Source: Mesorhizobium sp. M4B.F.Ca.ET.058.02.1.1 (GTDB taxonomy: Bacteria > Pseudomonadota > Alphaproteobacteria > Rhizobiales > Rhizobiaceae). From it: 64,000 nucleotides of DNA. Positions within the stretch are counted from its first letter, which is position 1; every line of letters starts with the position of its first letter. The translations under genes and the position numbers were made by a program. The stretch is taken from assembly GCF_003952505.1 (NCBI RefSeq), contig NZ_CP034450.1, positions 5,338,501 through 5,402,500 on the forward strand, read 5' to 3'. The notes beneath the pieces were generated by a model. The model worked only from the letters and a program-made list of their open reading frames with translations, was not told where the DNA came from and did not search any database. Positions 37,580 to 46,244 of this stretch are shown piece after piece.

Positions 37580-37830
37580 CCAATGGCCCTTTCGATAGCA
37601 TTCTTATTCGTTGCGACAGGCACCGGGCGGCCCCATCAAATCCGCGTGAAACGCGGACAAACGCAAAAAGCGTCCGGAAAACGGTTCTGGACGCAAAGTC
37701 GTTGGACAGATAAGAGGGGGCTCAAACGATGTCAACGCCGCGCTGGTCCTGCGGACCGCGCCAAATTCCGCCACGATCTGGCCGATCTGAAGCCATTCAG
37801 CCCAAGCAATCCCCACCGGAGTTAATCTTG

Positions 37831-38748
37831 ATGACCTTATTGTTCCGCCGCGCGTCGCTCGCCAGCCTTGGCCTGGCATTCGGACTGTCGGCTCTTTCGC
37901 TGTCGCCGGTGATGGCGCAGGAAGCCGCCCCGGCCCAGCCGGCTGCCCCGGCCGCAGCCGCCAAGCCGGTCGATCCGAACACCGTGGTCGCGACGATCAA
38001 CGGCCAGCCGCTGACCGAGGCGGACCTTGGGCTTGCGGAAGGCGAGCTGTCGCAGCAGTTCCAGCAGCTGCCGCCGGAACAGCGCCGCGCTGCCGCCCTT
38101 TCGGCGGCCATAGAGATCCGTGTCATGGCCGCCCAGGCGGTCGCCACCGGCCTCGACAAGGATGCCGACTTCCAACGCCGCATGGCCTTCCTGCAGCAGC
38201 GGGCGCTGCATGGCGAGATGGTCGAGAAGGGCGTCGTCGCCAAGGTGACCGACGCCGAGATTCGCGCCCGCTACGACCAGGAGATCGCCAACACACCACC
38301 GGTCAACGAGGTGCATGCCCGTCACATCCTCGTGAAGACCAAGGAAGAGGCCGAGGCGATCATCAAGCAGCTCGACGGCGGCGCCGACTTCCAGAAGCTT
38401 GCCAACGAGCACACCAGCGATCCGAGCGGCAAGTCCAATGGCGGCGATCTCGGCTGGTTCGGACCGGGACAGATGGTGCCGGAGTTCGACAAGGCAGCGT
38501 TCGCGCTCGAAGTGGGCAAATACACCAAGGAGCCGGTGCAGTCGCAGTTCGGCTGGCACGTCATCAAGCTCGAGGACAAGCGGGCCAAGCAGCCGCCTGC
38601 CTTCGAGGAGGTCAAGGATCAGGCCAAGCAGGCGGTCATCCGCGACAAGTATTTCGCGCTGGTGAAGCAACTGCGCGCCGACGCCAAGGTCGAGATTCCC
38701 GACGCCAACCTGAAGAAGGCGGTCGAGACGATCGAAAGCGGCAAGTAA
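37831..38748 (+). CDS. Parvulin-type peptidyl-prolyl isomerase
   Basis: 305 residues. A signal peptide (about 1-30, ending PVMAQ) is followed by a SurA/PrsA-like helical region and a parvulin domain (about 165-260) with NEVHARHILVKTKEEAEAI and the SGKSNGGDLGWFGPGQMVPEFD motif. It assists folding of exported proteins in the periplasm. Its place opposite secA fits that role. The ATG at 37831 follows CCGGAG; a TTG directly before it is a possible start. A strong terminator follows the gene. Confidence 0.9.
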   Translation: MTLLFRRASLASLGLAFGLSALSLSPVMAQEAAPAQPAAPAAAAKPVDPNTVVATINGQPLTEADLGLAEGELSQQFQQLPPEQRRAAALSAAIEIRVMAAQAVATGLDKDADFQRRMAFLQQRALHGEMVEKGVVAKVTDAEIRARYDQEIANTPPVNEVHARHILVKTKEEAEAIIKQLDGGADFQKLANEHTSDPSGKSNGGDLGWFGPGQMVPEFDKAAFALEVGKYTKEPVQSQFGWHVIKLEDKRAKQPPAFEEVKDQAKQAVIRDKYFALVKQLRADAKVEIPDANLKKAVETIESGK

Positions 38749-38771
38749 GCCGGCGAGATGGAAGTCATGAA

Positions 38772-38796
38772 AAGGGCGCCGACCGGCGCCCTTTTT
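38772..38796 (+). terminator. Rho-independent terminator of ppiC
   Basis: A nine-base stem AAGGGCGCC/GGCGCCCTT (38772-38780, 38785-38793) with loop GACC is followed by a run of six Ts (38792-38797). It lies 24 bases after the ppiC stop and is the clearest intrinsic terminator in the window. Confidence 0.9.
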
Positions 38797-38805
38797 TGTT
38801 TCACG

Positions 38806-38905
38806 CAGAGCGTTTCACCTTTTCCTGGAAACGCTGAACCGCTCTATCTCTTTGTTTTGACGCAATTCCGGACGGAACGCCGCTTCGCACTTTTCCTGGA
38901 ATTGC
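38806..38905. repeat. RIME-like mosaic element
   Basis: Two hairpins: AGCGTTTC...GAAACGCT (38809-38816, 38828-38835), then GCAATTCC...GGAATTGC (38862-38869, 38898-38905), joined by CTTTGTTTTGACGC. The roughly 100-base length and the two-palindrome plan match the Rhizobium-specific intergenic mosaic elements described for RIME1. It follows the ppiC terminator and borders the tetR gene. Confidence 0.85.
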
Positions 38906-38930
38906 CGCGGCAGACAGCCATAGCCAGCCG

Positions 38931-39527
38931 TCAACGAGTGCTGGAAATGCCCGAAATCAGATAGTGGACGGCGGCGCGCAATCTGGCCTCGTCCTCGTCG
39001 AGACGGTTGGTCAACAGATGCCGCCAGGCATAGGAGGCGATCAGGTCGGCGACGATCTCGGCATCGACGTCGGGCGCGACCTCGCCGCGCGCCTTGGCGC
39101 GCACGATCAACTGGCCGGTGTGGGCGCGGCGTCCGGCCGCGTAGCCGGCAAGGGCGGCGGCAGCCTGGCTATCCGACTGCGCCTCGGCGATTAGCGATCT
39201 GAACACATTGCCCGACGATGTAAGGCGCCAGTGCGCGAACAGGTTCTTCAGGAAGCCGACTAGGTCGTCCTCCAGACGGCCGGTGTCGGGGACGTTGACC
39301 CGCTTCTGCCGCTGGTAGACGTCGAGCAGCAGGGCGGCCTTGCTTGGCCACCAGCGATAGATGGTCGGCTTGCCGGCCCGCGCCCGGCGCGCCACCGCCT
39401 CGATCGAAAAGCCTGAATAGCCGGCCTCCGCCAGCACCGCCTCGGCGGCGTCGAGAATGGCGTCGGCGCTCTCGGGATTGCGCTTGGCGCCGATCGATTT
39501 GCGCCCGGGGCCGGGAGTCATGCTCAT
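38931..39527 (-). CDS. TetR-family regulator
   Basis: 198 residues. The N-terminal helix-turn-helix (about 20-65) is AILDAAEAVLAEAGYSGFSIEAVARRARAGKPTIYRWW in outline, with the family FSIEAVARRA and TIYRWWPSKAALL features. The C-terminal ligand-binding half is divergent. It has no transporter partner next to it; the divergent gene is argJ. An AAGGAGG box sits just upstream of the ATG. It interrupts the usual ppiC-argJ adjacency and borders a RIME-like element. Confidence 0.9.
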   Translation of the reverse strand: MSMTPGPGRKSIGAKRNPESADAILDAAEAVLAEAGYSGFSIEAVARRARAGKPTIYRWWPSKAALLLDVYQRQKRVNVPDTGRLEDDLVGFLKNLFAHWRLTSSGNVFRSLIAEAQSDSQAAAALAGYAAGRRAHTGQLIVRAKARGEVAPDVDAEIVADLIASYAWRHLLTNRLDEDEARLRAAVHYLISGISSTR

Positions 39528-39714
39528 CCTGATCCTCCTTGGCCGGTGAGTCCGTCACCAATCATATTGGGTTGCCTGTGCAAACGAAACGCCCCGTTCC
39601 GGGTTGCGTGCCCGCGGTCCAGCTTGGAAGGCACGGCCAGGACGCCCCTTGCGTCGGCGCGCCGTATCGGGCAAACCGGCCTTCCCTTTGCGATTTCCGC
39701 CGCCCGAGGTCCCC

Positions 39715-40956
39715 ATGTCCGCAACGATTTCGCCGCTCGCGCCGAAGAAATATCCGAAAATGCCCGCCATCGAAGGCGTGCGCATCGCCACCGCCGAGGC
39801 GGGGATCAAGTACAAGAACCGCACCGACCTTCTGGCCATGGTCTTCGATCCGGGCACCGCCGTCGCCGGCGTGTTCACCAAGTCGAAATGTCCGTCGGCG
39901 CCAGTCGATTTCTGCCGGCAGAACCTGGGCGCCGGCAAGGCGCGCGTGCTGGTCGTCAATTCCGGCAACGCCAATGCCTTCACCGGCAAGAAGGGCCGCG
40001 CTTCCACCGCGCTGACCGGCGAGGCGGCGGCCAAGGCGGCCGGATGCGCCACGAGCGAAGTGTTCCTGGCCTCCACCGGCGTCATCGGCGAGCCGCTCGA
40101 CACAGCCAGGTTCAGCCATCTGCTCGCCGGGCTGGTCAATGATGGCAAGCCCGATCTGTGGACCGAGGCCGCCAAGGCCATCATGACCACGGACACCTAT
40201 CCGAAGGTGGCGACGGCGACGGTGAAGCTCGGCGACGCCGACGTAACCATCAACGGCATTGCCAAGGGCGCCGGCATGATCGCGCCAGACATGGCGACGA
40301 TGCTCTCCTTTATCGCCACCGACGCGCCGATCGCCGCACCGGTGCTGCAGGATCTGTTGTCGCGCGGCACGACCAAGACCTTCAACGCGGTGACCGTTGA
40401 CAGCGATACCTCGACCAGCGACACGCTGCTCTTGTTCGCCACGGGTGCCGCGGCCAGGCGCGGTGCGCCGGCAATCACCGACGCGAAGGACGCTCGGCTC
40501 GGCGCGTTCCGCCGCGCGCTCGGCAAAATACTGAAAACGCTGGCGCTGCAGGTTGTGCGCGACGGCGAGGGTGCGCGCAAGCAGGTCGAAGTCACCGTCA
40601 CCGGCGCCAAATCGGCCCGTTCGGCCAAGCGCATCGCGCTGTCGATCGCCAATTCGCCGCTGGTCAAGACGGCCGTCGCCGGAGAGGACGCCAATTGGGG
40701 GCGTGTCGTCATGGCGGTCGGCAAGGCCGGCGAGCCCGCCGACCGCGACCTTCTGTCGATCTGGTTCGGCGACAACAGGCTGGCGCATGAGGGCGAGCGC
40801 GATCCGGCCTATTCCGAGGAAGCGACCTCGGCCTACATGAAGCGTGACGACATCCGCATCCGCGCCGACATCGGCATCGGCCGCGGCAAGGCGACGGTGT
40901 GGACCTGCGACCTGACCAAGGAATATGTCGCCATCAATGGCGACTACAGGAGCTGA
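39715..40956 (+). CDS. argJ: Bifunctional ornithine acetyltransferase/N-acetylglutamate synthase
   Basis: 413 residues. The autocleavage site is in [10 protein letters not shown], with cleavage before Thr195, which becomes the catalytic nucleophile of the beta chain. [14 protein letters not shown] and the [10 protein letters not shown] segment are conserved. It transfers acetyl from N-acetylornithine to glutamate, and perhaps also uses acetyl-CoA, in the cyclic arginine pathway. The ATG at 39715 gives [14 protein letters not shown], a usual start. It leads an operon with a GNAT gene and mutT. Confidence 0.95.
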   Translation: MSATISPLAPKKYPKMPAIEGVRIATAEAGIKYKNRTDLLAMVFDPGTAVAGVFTKSKCPSAPVDFCRQNLGAGKARVLVVNSGNANAFTGKKGRASTALTGEAAAKAAGCATSEVFLASTGVIGEPLDTARFSHLLAGLVNDGKPDLWTEAAKAIMTTDTYPKVATATVKLGDADVTINGIAKGAGMIAPDMATMLSFIATDAPIAAPVLQDLLSRGTTKTFNAVTVDSDTSTSDTLLLFATGAAARRGAPAITDAKDARLGAFRRALGKILKTLALQVVRDGEGARKQVEVTVTGAKSARSAKRIALSIANSPLVKTAVAGEDANWGRVVMAVGKAGEPADRDLLSIWFGDNRLAHEGERDPAYSEEATSAYMKRDDIRIRADIGIGRGKATVWTCDLTKEYVAINGDYRS

Positions 40957-40964
40957 CGACGTTG

Positions 40965-41735
40965 ATGTCCAGACATCCGGCAAGCGTGCTCGCGACGGTG
41001 CGCCGCTACGAGGCTGCCGGGTTCCGCGCCTGGCCCGCCGCCGCCGTCCACTATGATGGCACATGGGTGGTGCGGCTGACGGCCGGCCACGCGGCCAAGC
41101 GGCTGAACTCGGTCAATCCGCTCGATCCCGGCGACACCCAGCACATTGCCGAGCGCATCGGCCGCGCCAGCCGGCGCTTCGAAGCATATGGCAGGCCGCT
41201 GACCTTTCGCATATCGCCACTGTCGGGCCCTGTCCTGTCAAAGCATCTCGACAGTGAAGGCTGGAGCAGCTTCGACGAATCGCTGGTGATGCGCCTGCCG
41301 CTCGCCGATGCCCAGCTCGATCCCGCCATGGACCAAATCCCGCTGAAGGACATCAGCCGCTTCATCGGCGCGCTGCTCAAGGTGAGTGGCTCGGACGTGT
41401 CGCTGAGGCCGGGCCTGTCGGAGATCATCGGCGCCATCCAGCCGGAGGCCGGGCTGTTCGCGCTCGAGGATGGCAGCGAGCCACTGGCGACGCTGATCTG
41501 CGTCCACGACGGCGATCTCGCCGGCCTGTTCGAAGTCGCCACCGACAAGGCGGCGCGCAACAGGGGCCACGGCCGAAACCTCATCCTGTCGGCGTTGAAG
41601 TGGGCGCGGCTGCGCGGCGCGCGGGAAGCCTGGCTGCAGGTGGAGGCCAGCAACGCGCCGGCGCTGTCGCTGTACCGATCGATGGGCTTCGAGGAAGTCT
41701 ACCGCTACCACTATCGCCGGCCGCCCGGCGCATGA
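40965..41735 (+). CDS. GNAT-family N-acetyltransferase
   Basis: 256 residues. The C-terminal GNAT domain has the acetyl-CoA loop RNRGHGRNLILSALKWA and the LQVEASNAPALSLYRSMGFEEVYRYHY ending. The N-terminal half resembles a degenerate second GNAT domain. The substrate is unknown; a protein alpha-amino group is possible. A GGAG box precedes the start, which may be the TTG at 40962. It overlaps mutT by four bases and follows argJ by eight. Confidence 0.85.
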   Translation: MSRHPASVLATVRRYEAAGFRAWPAAAVHYDGTWVVRLTAGHAAKRLNSVNPLDPGDTQHIAERIGRASRRFEAYGRPLTFRISPLSGPVLSKHLDSEGWSSFDESLVMRLPLADAQLDPAMDQIPLKDISRFIGALLKVSGSDVSLRPGLSEIIGAIQPEAGLFALEDGSEPLATLICVHDGDLAGLFEVATDKAARNRGHGRNLILSALKWARLRGAREAWLQVEASNAPALSLYRSMGFEEVYRYHYRRPPGA

Positions 41736-42154
41736 GCGAGCTCAAGCCAGCCGGCAAGCGCCTGCTTCTGGTCGCGGCCTGCGCGCTGGTCGACGCCGAC
41801 GGGCGCGTGCTGCTGGCGCAGCGCCCCGAGGGAAAGCAGCTCGCTGGCTTGTGGGAATTCCCAGGCGGCAAGGTCGAGCCAGGCGAAACACCGGAAGAGT
41901 GCCTGATCCGGGAACTACATGAGGAGCTCGGCATCGAGACCGAGATCCCTTGCCTCGCACCGCTGACCTTCGCCAGCCATAGCTATGATCACTTTCACCT
42001 GTTGATGCCGCTTTTCGTCTGCCGCCGCTTCCGCGGGATTGCGCAGCCGAGGGAGGGGCAGGCGCTGAAATGGGTGCGGCCACGCCAGATGCGCGACTAT
42101 CCGATGCCGCCGGCCGACGCGCCGCTGATCCAGTTCCTCATCGATCTCCTGTAG
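41732..42154 (+). CDS. mutT: MutT-type Nudix hydrolase (8-oxo-dGTP diphosphatase)
   Basis: 140 residues. The Nudix box runs from Gly46 to Gly67 in the pattern G-x5-E-x7-RE-x2-EE-x-G (E52, R60, E61, E64, E65). Length and the LAQRPEGKQLAGLWEFPGGKVE segment are typical of MutT, which removes 8-oxo-dGTP from the nucleotide pool. The ATGA overlap with the GNAT gene couples their translation. Confidence 0.92.
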   Translation: MSELKPAGKRLLLVAACALVDADGRVLLAQRPEGKQLAGLWEFPGGKVEPGETPEECLIRELHEELGIETEIPCLAPLTFASHSYDHFHLLMPLFVCRRFRGIAQPREGQALKWVRPRQMRDYPMPPADAPLIQFLIDLL

Positions 42155-42184
42155 TCGGGGAATTCGGCGCTGGTTTAGCCAGCG

Positions 42185-42199
42185 TTAATGGATGATTTA
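42185..42199 (+). promoter_or_regulatory. Candidate CtrA site upstream of small membrane protein gene
   Basis: TTAA (42185-42188), seven bases, then TTTA (42196-42199) is one base off the CtrA consensus TTAA-N7-TTAA. It lies 61 bases before the ATG at 42260. Confidence 0.35.
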
Positions 42200-42259
42200 T
42201 CTCGATATGAAAAATTGCGGCGAGGCTGGTCTCGGCCTACACGCGTGGGGAGCGATTGC

Positions 42260-42568
42260 ATGAGCCTGGACAAAGACTGGGAGTCAATCCGGCCGGACCG
42301 CGGCTTTCGCGCCGCCGATGCGGGCATGGGCGTGTTGCGCATCACGCTGCTGTTCGGTTCCGCCGCGGTGGCGCTGGCCCTGATCGCCGCGCCTTTCCTC
42401 GACAGCCACACGCGCCCGGCCCGCGATGGCATTGCCGGCGTCGACACGATGAGCACCGGTTCGATCGGCCATCGCGACACCTATACGCTGCGCCGCAGCG
42501 TGCTGCAGCCCCTGCCCAGCTCGATCTGCGTGATCCGCAGCGACGGCACGCGCAGCGGCGACTGCTGA
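42260..42568 (+). CDS. Small single-pass membrane protein of unknown function
   Basis: 102 residues with one membrane helix (about 25-45, VLRITLLFGSAAVALALIA) and a C-terminal segment ending in a cysteine (SGDC). A second cysteine is in SSICVIRSDG. No domain is recognised. The ATG follows GTGGGGAG, which decides the start. It sits between mutT and the Flp pilin with TTAA motifs upstream of both. A link to pilus or cell-cycle functions is inference only. Confidence 0.7.
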   Translation: MSLDKDWESIRPDRGFRAADAGMGVLRITLLFGSAAVALALIAAPFLDSHTRPARDGIAGVDTMSTGSIGHRDTYTLRRSVLQPLPSSICVIRSDGTRSGDC

Positions 42569-42573
42569 CATGG

Positions 42574-42639
42574 TTAACGATTTTTCCAGAACCGACCTAT
42601 TTCACTGCCTGTTAAGCTTTTGCCGTTAACCTTTCTTAA
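42574..42639 (+). promoter_or_regulatory. TTAA cluster upstream of pilin gene, candidate CtrA sites
   Basis: TTAA occurs four times in 66 bases, at 42574, 42612, 42626 and 42636, in otherwise GC-rich DNA. The pair at 42626/42636 is separated by six bases rather than the canonical seven. CtrA controls pilA in Caulobacter, so regulation of this pilin by CtrA is plausible. Confidence 0.4.
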
Positions 42640-42674
42640 CGGGTCAACGCTAAGGTTCCTGGCAAGAGGGATCG

Positions 42675-42863
42675 ATGATCATGAAAAAGCTGCTGCAACG
42701 GTTCATTCAAGACGAGACGGGCGCGACAGCCATTGAATATGGCGTGATCGTCACCGTCCTGTCGCTCGCCATCGTCGCCGGCGTCGGCCAGGTCGGCAAT
42801 GCGATCGTGTGGTTGTTCAGCGATAACAACAGCAAGTTGGCCAACGCCTTCGCGCAGCACTGA
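42675..42863 (+). CDS. Flp/Fap-type pilin
   Basis: 62 residues, a typical type IVb Flp pilin. The prepilin peptidase site is G16|A17 in DETGATAIEYG, with Glu21 at position five of the mature protein. The hydrophobic stretch VIVTVLSLAIVAGVGQV follows. The CpaB-F export genes are not in the window. An AGAGGG box precedes tandem start codons at 42675 and 42681; either could be used. Confidence 0.92.
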   Translation: MIMKKLLQRFIQDETGATAIEYGVIVTVLSLAIVAGVGQVGNAIVWLFSDNNSKLANAFAQH

Positions 42864-42881
42864 GCCCCAAGGGGTCGCTGC

Positions 42882-43754
42882 TCAGCGGTCTTGCGGACCT
42901 TCCAGGATGGTCTTCAGCGAGACCTTGGCCGTGCCGGGCTTTAGCGGCTTTTGCTGCGATGCATCGGGCGCCCAGCCGGACATCCATACGAGCGAGAAGC
43001 TTGCCCTGATACGGCCGTCGGGATCGGAAAACCGTTCCGCGTAGATTTCGGCGGCGCGCGCGAAGAATTTCCGCGTGCCGGGCCGCCGGCTGCGATCGAC
43101 GAGGGGGCTGGTCTCGCCCATGGCTCTCAGATCGGCGAGCAGGTCGAACATGGTGTCGTAACGCACCGTAACCGTCTCGACATCGGCGACCGGCAGCGCC
43201 AGGCCGGCGCGTTGAAGCAGCGCGCCGGCGTCGCGGACATCGGTGAAGGGAATGACGCGCGGGCTGGCGCCGCCGTAGAGCTCGGTCTCGGCGGCGAGCA
43301 GGCTCTCGCGCAGTTCGGAAAGCGTGCCGGCGCCGGCCAGGGCGCCGAGAAAAAGCCCGTCGGGCCGCAGCGCCCGCCGGATCTGGGCCAGCATGCCGGG
43401 AATATCGTTCATCGCCTGCAGCGACAGCAGCGACACGACAAGGTCGAGGCTTTGCGCCTCGAACGGCACAGTTTCGAGCGCCGCCACCAGCCCGGCTGCG
43501 CCTGCGAGGAAGGCAGTGTCCGCTTCGACGCGCGCTATCTCCGCCGCCTTGCCGCTTTCGGCGAGCACATCCCCTGCCGCCGGCGTCTGGCAAAACAGCG
43601 CGGCCGCCTTGCCGAAGCTGCGCTCGACCGCGCCGAGCCGGTCGGCAAGGTCATCGGCTGCCCGCCGCATCAGGAAATCGGCGCCGCCCACGGGGTGGGC
43701 CAGGGCGCGACGCTTGCGCGCCAGCCAGAGCGAGGTGTCGATGATAGGCTGCAA
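42882..43754 (-). CDS. BioC/NDUFAF5-like methyltransferase
   Basis: 290 residues from a TTG at 43754 (LQPIIDTSLWLARKRRAL). The frame continues upstream but that region overlaps comF. The C-terminal half has LDLVVSLLSLQAMNDIPGMLAQIRRALRPDG, typical of class I SAM methyltransferases in the BioC/NDUFAF5 branch. The glycine-rich SAM loop is degenerate: no GxGxG is visible near residues 60-75. Mitochondrial relatives hydroxylate or methylate complex I subunits. It is divergent from comF by 66 bases. Confidence 0.75.
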   Translation of the reverse strand: MQPIIDTSLWLARKRRALAHPVGGADFLMRRAADDLADRLGAVERSFGKAAALFCQTPAAGDVLAESGKAAEIARVEADTAFLAGAAGLVAALETVPFEAQSLDLVVSLLSLQAMNDIPGMLAQIRRALRPDGLFLGALAGAGTLSELRESLLAAETELYGGASPRVIPFTDVRDAGALLQRAGLALPVADVETVTVRYDTMFDLLADLRAMGETSPLVDRSRRPGTRKFFARAAEIYAERFSDPDGRIRASFSLVWMSGWAPDASQQKPLKPGTAKVSLKTILEGPQDR

Positions 43755-43820
43755 CGGGCAGGTTCCTGTTTCCCGCTCTCTGATATAGTGGAGCGGCGAC
43801 GAAACCACGTGGCCGATCCA

Positions 43821-44609
43821 ATGCCGAAGATCAAGACCGTTGAACTCGGGACAATCGCGCGGAGGGCATTGGCCTTGCCGGCGCGCATCCTGTTTCCGCC
43901 GGTCTGCGCCGGCTGCCGGCGCCATGTCTCGCAGCCCGGGGTGCTGTGCGGCACCTGCTGGCCGAAGCTCAGGCTGCTGGAACGGCCCTGGTGCGCGGTG
44001 ATGGGCACGCCGTTCACCCACGACATGGGCGAGGGCTTCCTCTGCGCCGAAGCCATTGCCGATCCGCCGCCTTTCGAGCGGGCGCGGGCGGCGGTCGTCT
44101 ATTCCGGCGTCGCGCGCCAGATGGTGCAGGGCCTGAAGTACCAAGACCGTACGGATCTGGCGCCATGGATGGCGCGCTGGATGCAGCGTGCCGGAGCCGA
44201 GCTGATCGCGGAGGCTGATCTCGTCGTGCCGGTGCCGTTGCACTGGCGGCGCTTCTTCCGGCGGCAGTTCAACCAGTCGGCCGAGCTGGCGAGGGCGGTG
44301 TCGCACCTCAGCGGCCTGCCTTTCTCGGCTTCGGTTGTGAGGCGCGTGAAGCTCACCCGCCAGCAGGTCGGGCTGGAGCGGCAGGAGCGCGAGGACAATG
44401 TGCGCGCCGCCTTCCGCGTGCCGTCCGAGGCGGAGATCGAGATCGCCGGCCGCCGGGTGCTGTTGGTCGACGATGTCTATACCACCGGCGCGACCGTGAG
44501 ATCGGTGGCCAAGGCACTGAAGAAGGGCGGCGCCGGCGCCGTCGACGTGCTGACCTTCGCGCGCGTTTTGCCAGGGGACTTTCGAGCCGACGAGTCCGCG
44601 ACTATATAA
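43821..44609 (+). CDS. comF: ComF-family phosphoribosyltransferase-like protein
   Basis: 262 residues. An N-terminal zinc finger uses Cys29, Cys32, Cys43 and Cys46, and the C-terminal phosphoribosyltransferase fold has the PRPP motif RVLLVDDVYTTGATV. ComF takes part in natural transformation in some bacteria, but in alphaproteobacteria without competence its role is open. The ATG at 43821 is chosen by the MPKIKTVELG start. It leads a plus-strand group of grxC, the amidase and the DUF1178 gene. Confidence 0.88.
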   Translation: MPKIKTVELGTIARRALALPARILFPPVCAGCRRHVSQPGVLCGTCWPKLRLLERPWCAVMGTPFTHDMGEGFLCAEAIADPPPFERARAAVVYSGVARQMVQGLKYQDRTDLAPWMARWMQRAGAELIAEADLVVPVPLHWRRFFRRQFNQSAELARAVSHLSGLPFSASVVRRVKLTRQQVGLERQEREDNVRAAFRVPSEAEIEIAGRRVLLVDDVYTTGATVRSVAKALKKGGAGAVDVLTFARVLPGDFRADESATI

Positions 44610-44676
44610 AACGACAAATGTTGTTGTTGTCCCAGAGCGCTGCGCGCTTCCAGGTGACATGCAGGAATGCTGATCG

Positions 44677-44946
44677 ATGATTGATGTGACGATCTATACG
44701 CGCATGATGTGTGGCTATTGCACCGCGGCCAAGCGGCTGCTCGAGCGCAAGGGCGTCGCCTACACCGAGCACGATGCCTCCTTCTCGCCGGAACTGCGCC
44801 AGGAAATGATTTCCCGGGCGCATGGCCGCTCTACATTTCCGCAGATTTTCATCGGCGACACGCATGTCGGCGGCTCCGACGACCTCCACGAGCTGGAGGC
44901 CGAGGGCCGGCTCGATGCGCTGCTCGCCGACGGTTCGAGGGGTTGA
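44677..44946 (+). CDS. grxC: Glutaredoxin 3
   Basis: 89 residues. The active site is CGYC (Cys12, Cys15), a variant of CPYC. The GSH-binding TFPQIFIGDTHVGGSDDLHELE segment is standard. It reduces disulfides and mixed glutathione disulfides. It lies three bases before the amidase gene, itself likely to act on a glutathione derivative. Confidence 0.93.
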   Translation: MIDVTIYTRMMCGYCTAAKRLLERKGVAYTEHDASFSPELRQEMISRAHGRSTFPQIFIGDTHVGGSDDLHELEAEGRLDALLADGSRG

Positions 44947-44948
44947 TC

Positions 44949-45809
44949 ATGGGTGGTTTCAAGGCAGCGGCGGTGCAGATGCGTTCGGGCACCAGCCCCG
45001 AGCGCAACGCGGTCGATCTGGAGCGTCTGGTGCGCGAGGCGGCAGGCCTGGGCGCCACCTATGTGCAGACCCCCGAGATGACCGGCGCGCTGGTGCGCGA
45101 CAAGGAGGCGCGGGCCGCTTCCTTCACCTCAGAGGACAAGGACATCATCGTTTCGACCGCCCGGAAGCTGGCGAAGGAGCTCGGCATCTTCCTGCATATA
45201 GGCTCGACCGCCATCCTGCGCGCCGACGGCAAGCTGGCCAACCGCGCGTTGCTGTTCGCGCCCGATGGCACCACCATCGCCAGCTACGACAAGATCCACA
45301 TGTTCGACGTCGACCTCGACAATGGCGAGAGCTGGCGCGAATCCGCCGCCTACGAGCCGGGCACCGAGGCCGTCATCGCCGAGATCGACGGTGCCAGGCT
45401 CGGCTTTGCCGTCTGCTACGACCTGCGCTTCCCGCAGCTGTTCCGCGCCGAGGCGCTGGCCGGCGCCAATGTGCTTTCGGTGCCCGCCGCCTTCACCCGG
45501 CAGACCGGCGAAGCACACTGGCACGTGCTGCTTCGGGCTCGCGCCATCGAGAACGGCGCCTATGTGGTTGCGGCCGCGCAAGGGGGCCTGCACGAGGACG
45601 GCCGCGAGACTTTTGGCCACTCGCTGATCGTCGACCCGTGGGGCCGCATCGTGGCGGAAGCCGCCCATGAGGAGCCCGGCGTGATCGTCGCCGAGATCGA
45701 TCCAGCGCAGTCGCTCGCCGCGCGCAGGAAGATCCCCAATCTGAAGAACGCGCGCGAGTTCGCCGTCAATGCCGGCGAGGCGCCGCGTCTCAGGGGTGCA
45801 GCTTCTTGA
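44949..45809 (+). CDS. Carbon-nitrogen hydrolase, Nit2-like amidase
   Basis: 286 residues of the nitrilase superfamily with the Glu43-Lys115-Cys156 triad (PEMTG, YDKIHMFD, VCYDLRFP). Close family members are deaminated glutathione amidases (Nit1/YbeM-like) or omega-amidases. I favour the former because it is coupled to grxC. The ATG at 44949 gives MGGFKAAAVQM. Its TGA overlaps the TTG start of the next gene. Confidence 0.88.
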   Translation: MGGFKAAAVQMRSGTSPERNAVDLERLVREAAGLGATYVQTPEMTGALVRDKEARAASFTSEDKDIIVSTARKLAKELGIFLHIGSTAILRADGKLANRALLFAPDGTTIASYDKIHMFDVDLDNGESWRESAAYEPGTEAVIAEIDGARLGFAVCYDLRFPQLFRAEALAGANVLSVPAAFTRQTGEAHWHVLLRARAIENGAYVVAAAQGGLHEDGRETFGHSLIVDPWGRIVAEAAHEEPGVIVAEIDPAQSLAARRKIPNLKNAREFAVNAGEAPRLRGAAS

Positions 45810-46231
45810 TCCGTTTTTCCCTGATCTGCGAGCACGAACACGAATTCGAGGCGTGGTTCCGCAGCAATGACGATTTCGGCACGCAGAAGAAGCGTGGCTT
45901 GGTCGATTGCCCGAGCTGCGGCTCGCACAAGGTTGACAAGGCGCTGATGGCGCCGGCCGTCTCGACCGGGCGCAAACAGGAAAAGATCGCGCTCGCCATG
46001 GGCGAGGCGCAGAAGCAGGCATTGGCGCAGTTGAAGGCGCTCGCCGAGAAGGTGCGCGAGAACGCCGACTATGTCGGCGACAAGTTCGCCGAGGAAGCGC
46101 GCAAGATCCATTTCGGCGAGACCGATCCGCGCGGCATCTATGGCGAGGCGACGCCGGAGGAAGCGAAGAGCCTGGCCGAGGACGGCGTCGAGTTCACGCC
46201 AATCCCGACCTTTCCGGACGACCGGAACTGA
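45806..46231 (+). CDS. DUF1178 family protein
   Basis: 141 residues from a TTG at 45806 that overlaps the preceding stop. The N-terminal zinc-ribbon-like half has ICEHEHEFEAWFRS and VDCPSCGS. The middle is a charged helix (about 60-90), and the end FGETDPRGIYGEATPEEAKSLAEDG is conserved in the family. The function is unknown, and it commonly follows the Nit-type amidase gene in alphaproteobacteria. Confidence 0.88.
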   Translation: MIRFSLICEHEHEFEAWFRSNDDFGTQKKRGLVDCPSCGSHKVDKALMAPAVSTGRKQEKIALAMGEAQKQALAQLKALAEKVRENADYVGDKFAEEARKIHFGETDPRGIYGEATPEEAKSLAEDGVEFTPIPTFPDDRN

Positions 46232-46244
46232 GCATCCAGCCAGG

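Noticed and set aside
34862..37825. 987-codon open frame on the plus strand opposite secA
   Set aside because: It is the antisense shadow of secA in GC-rich DNA; its protein is low-complexity and matches no domain I recognise, whereas secA is unmistakable.
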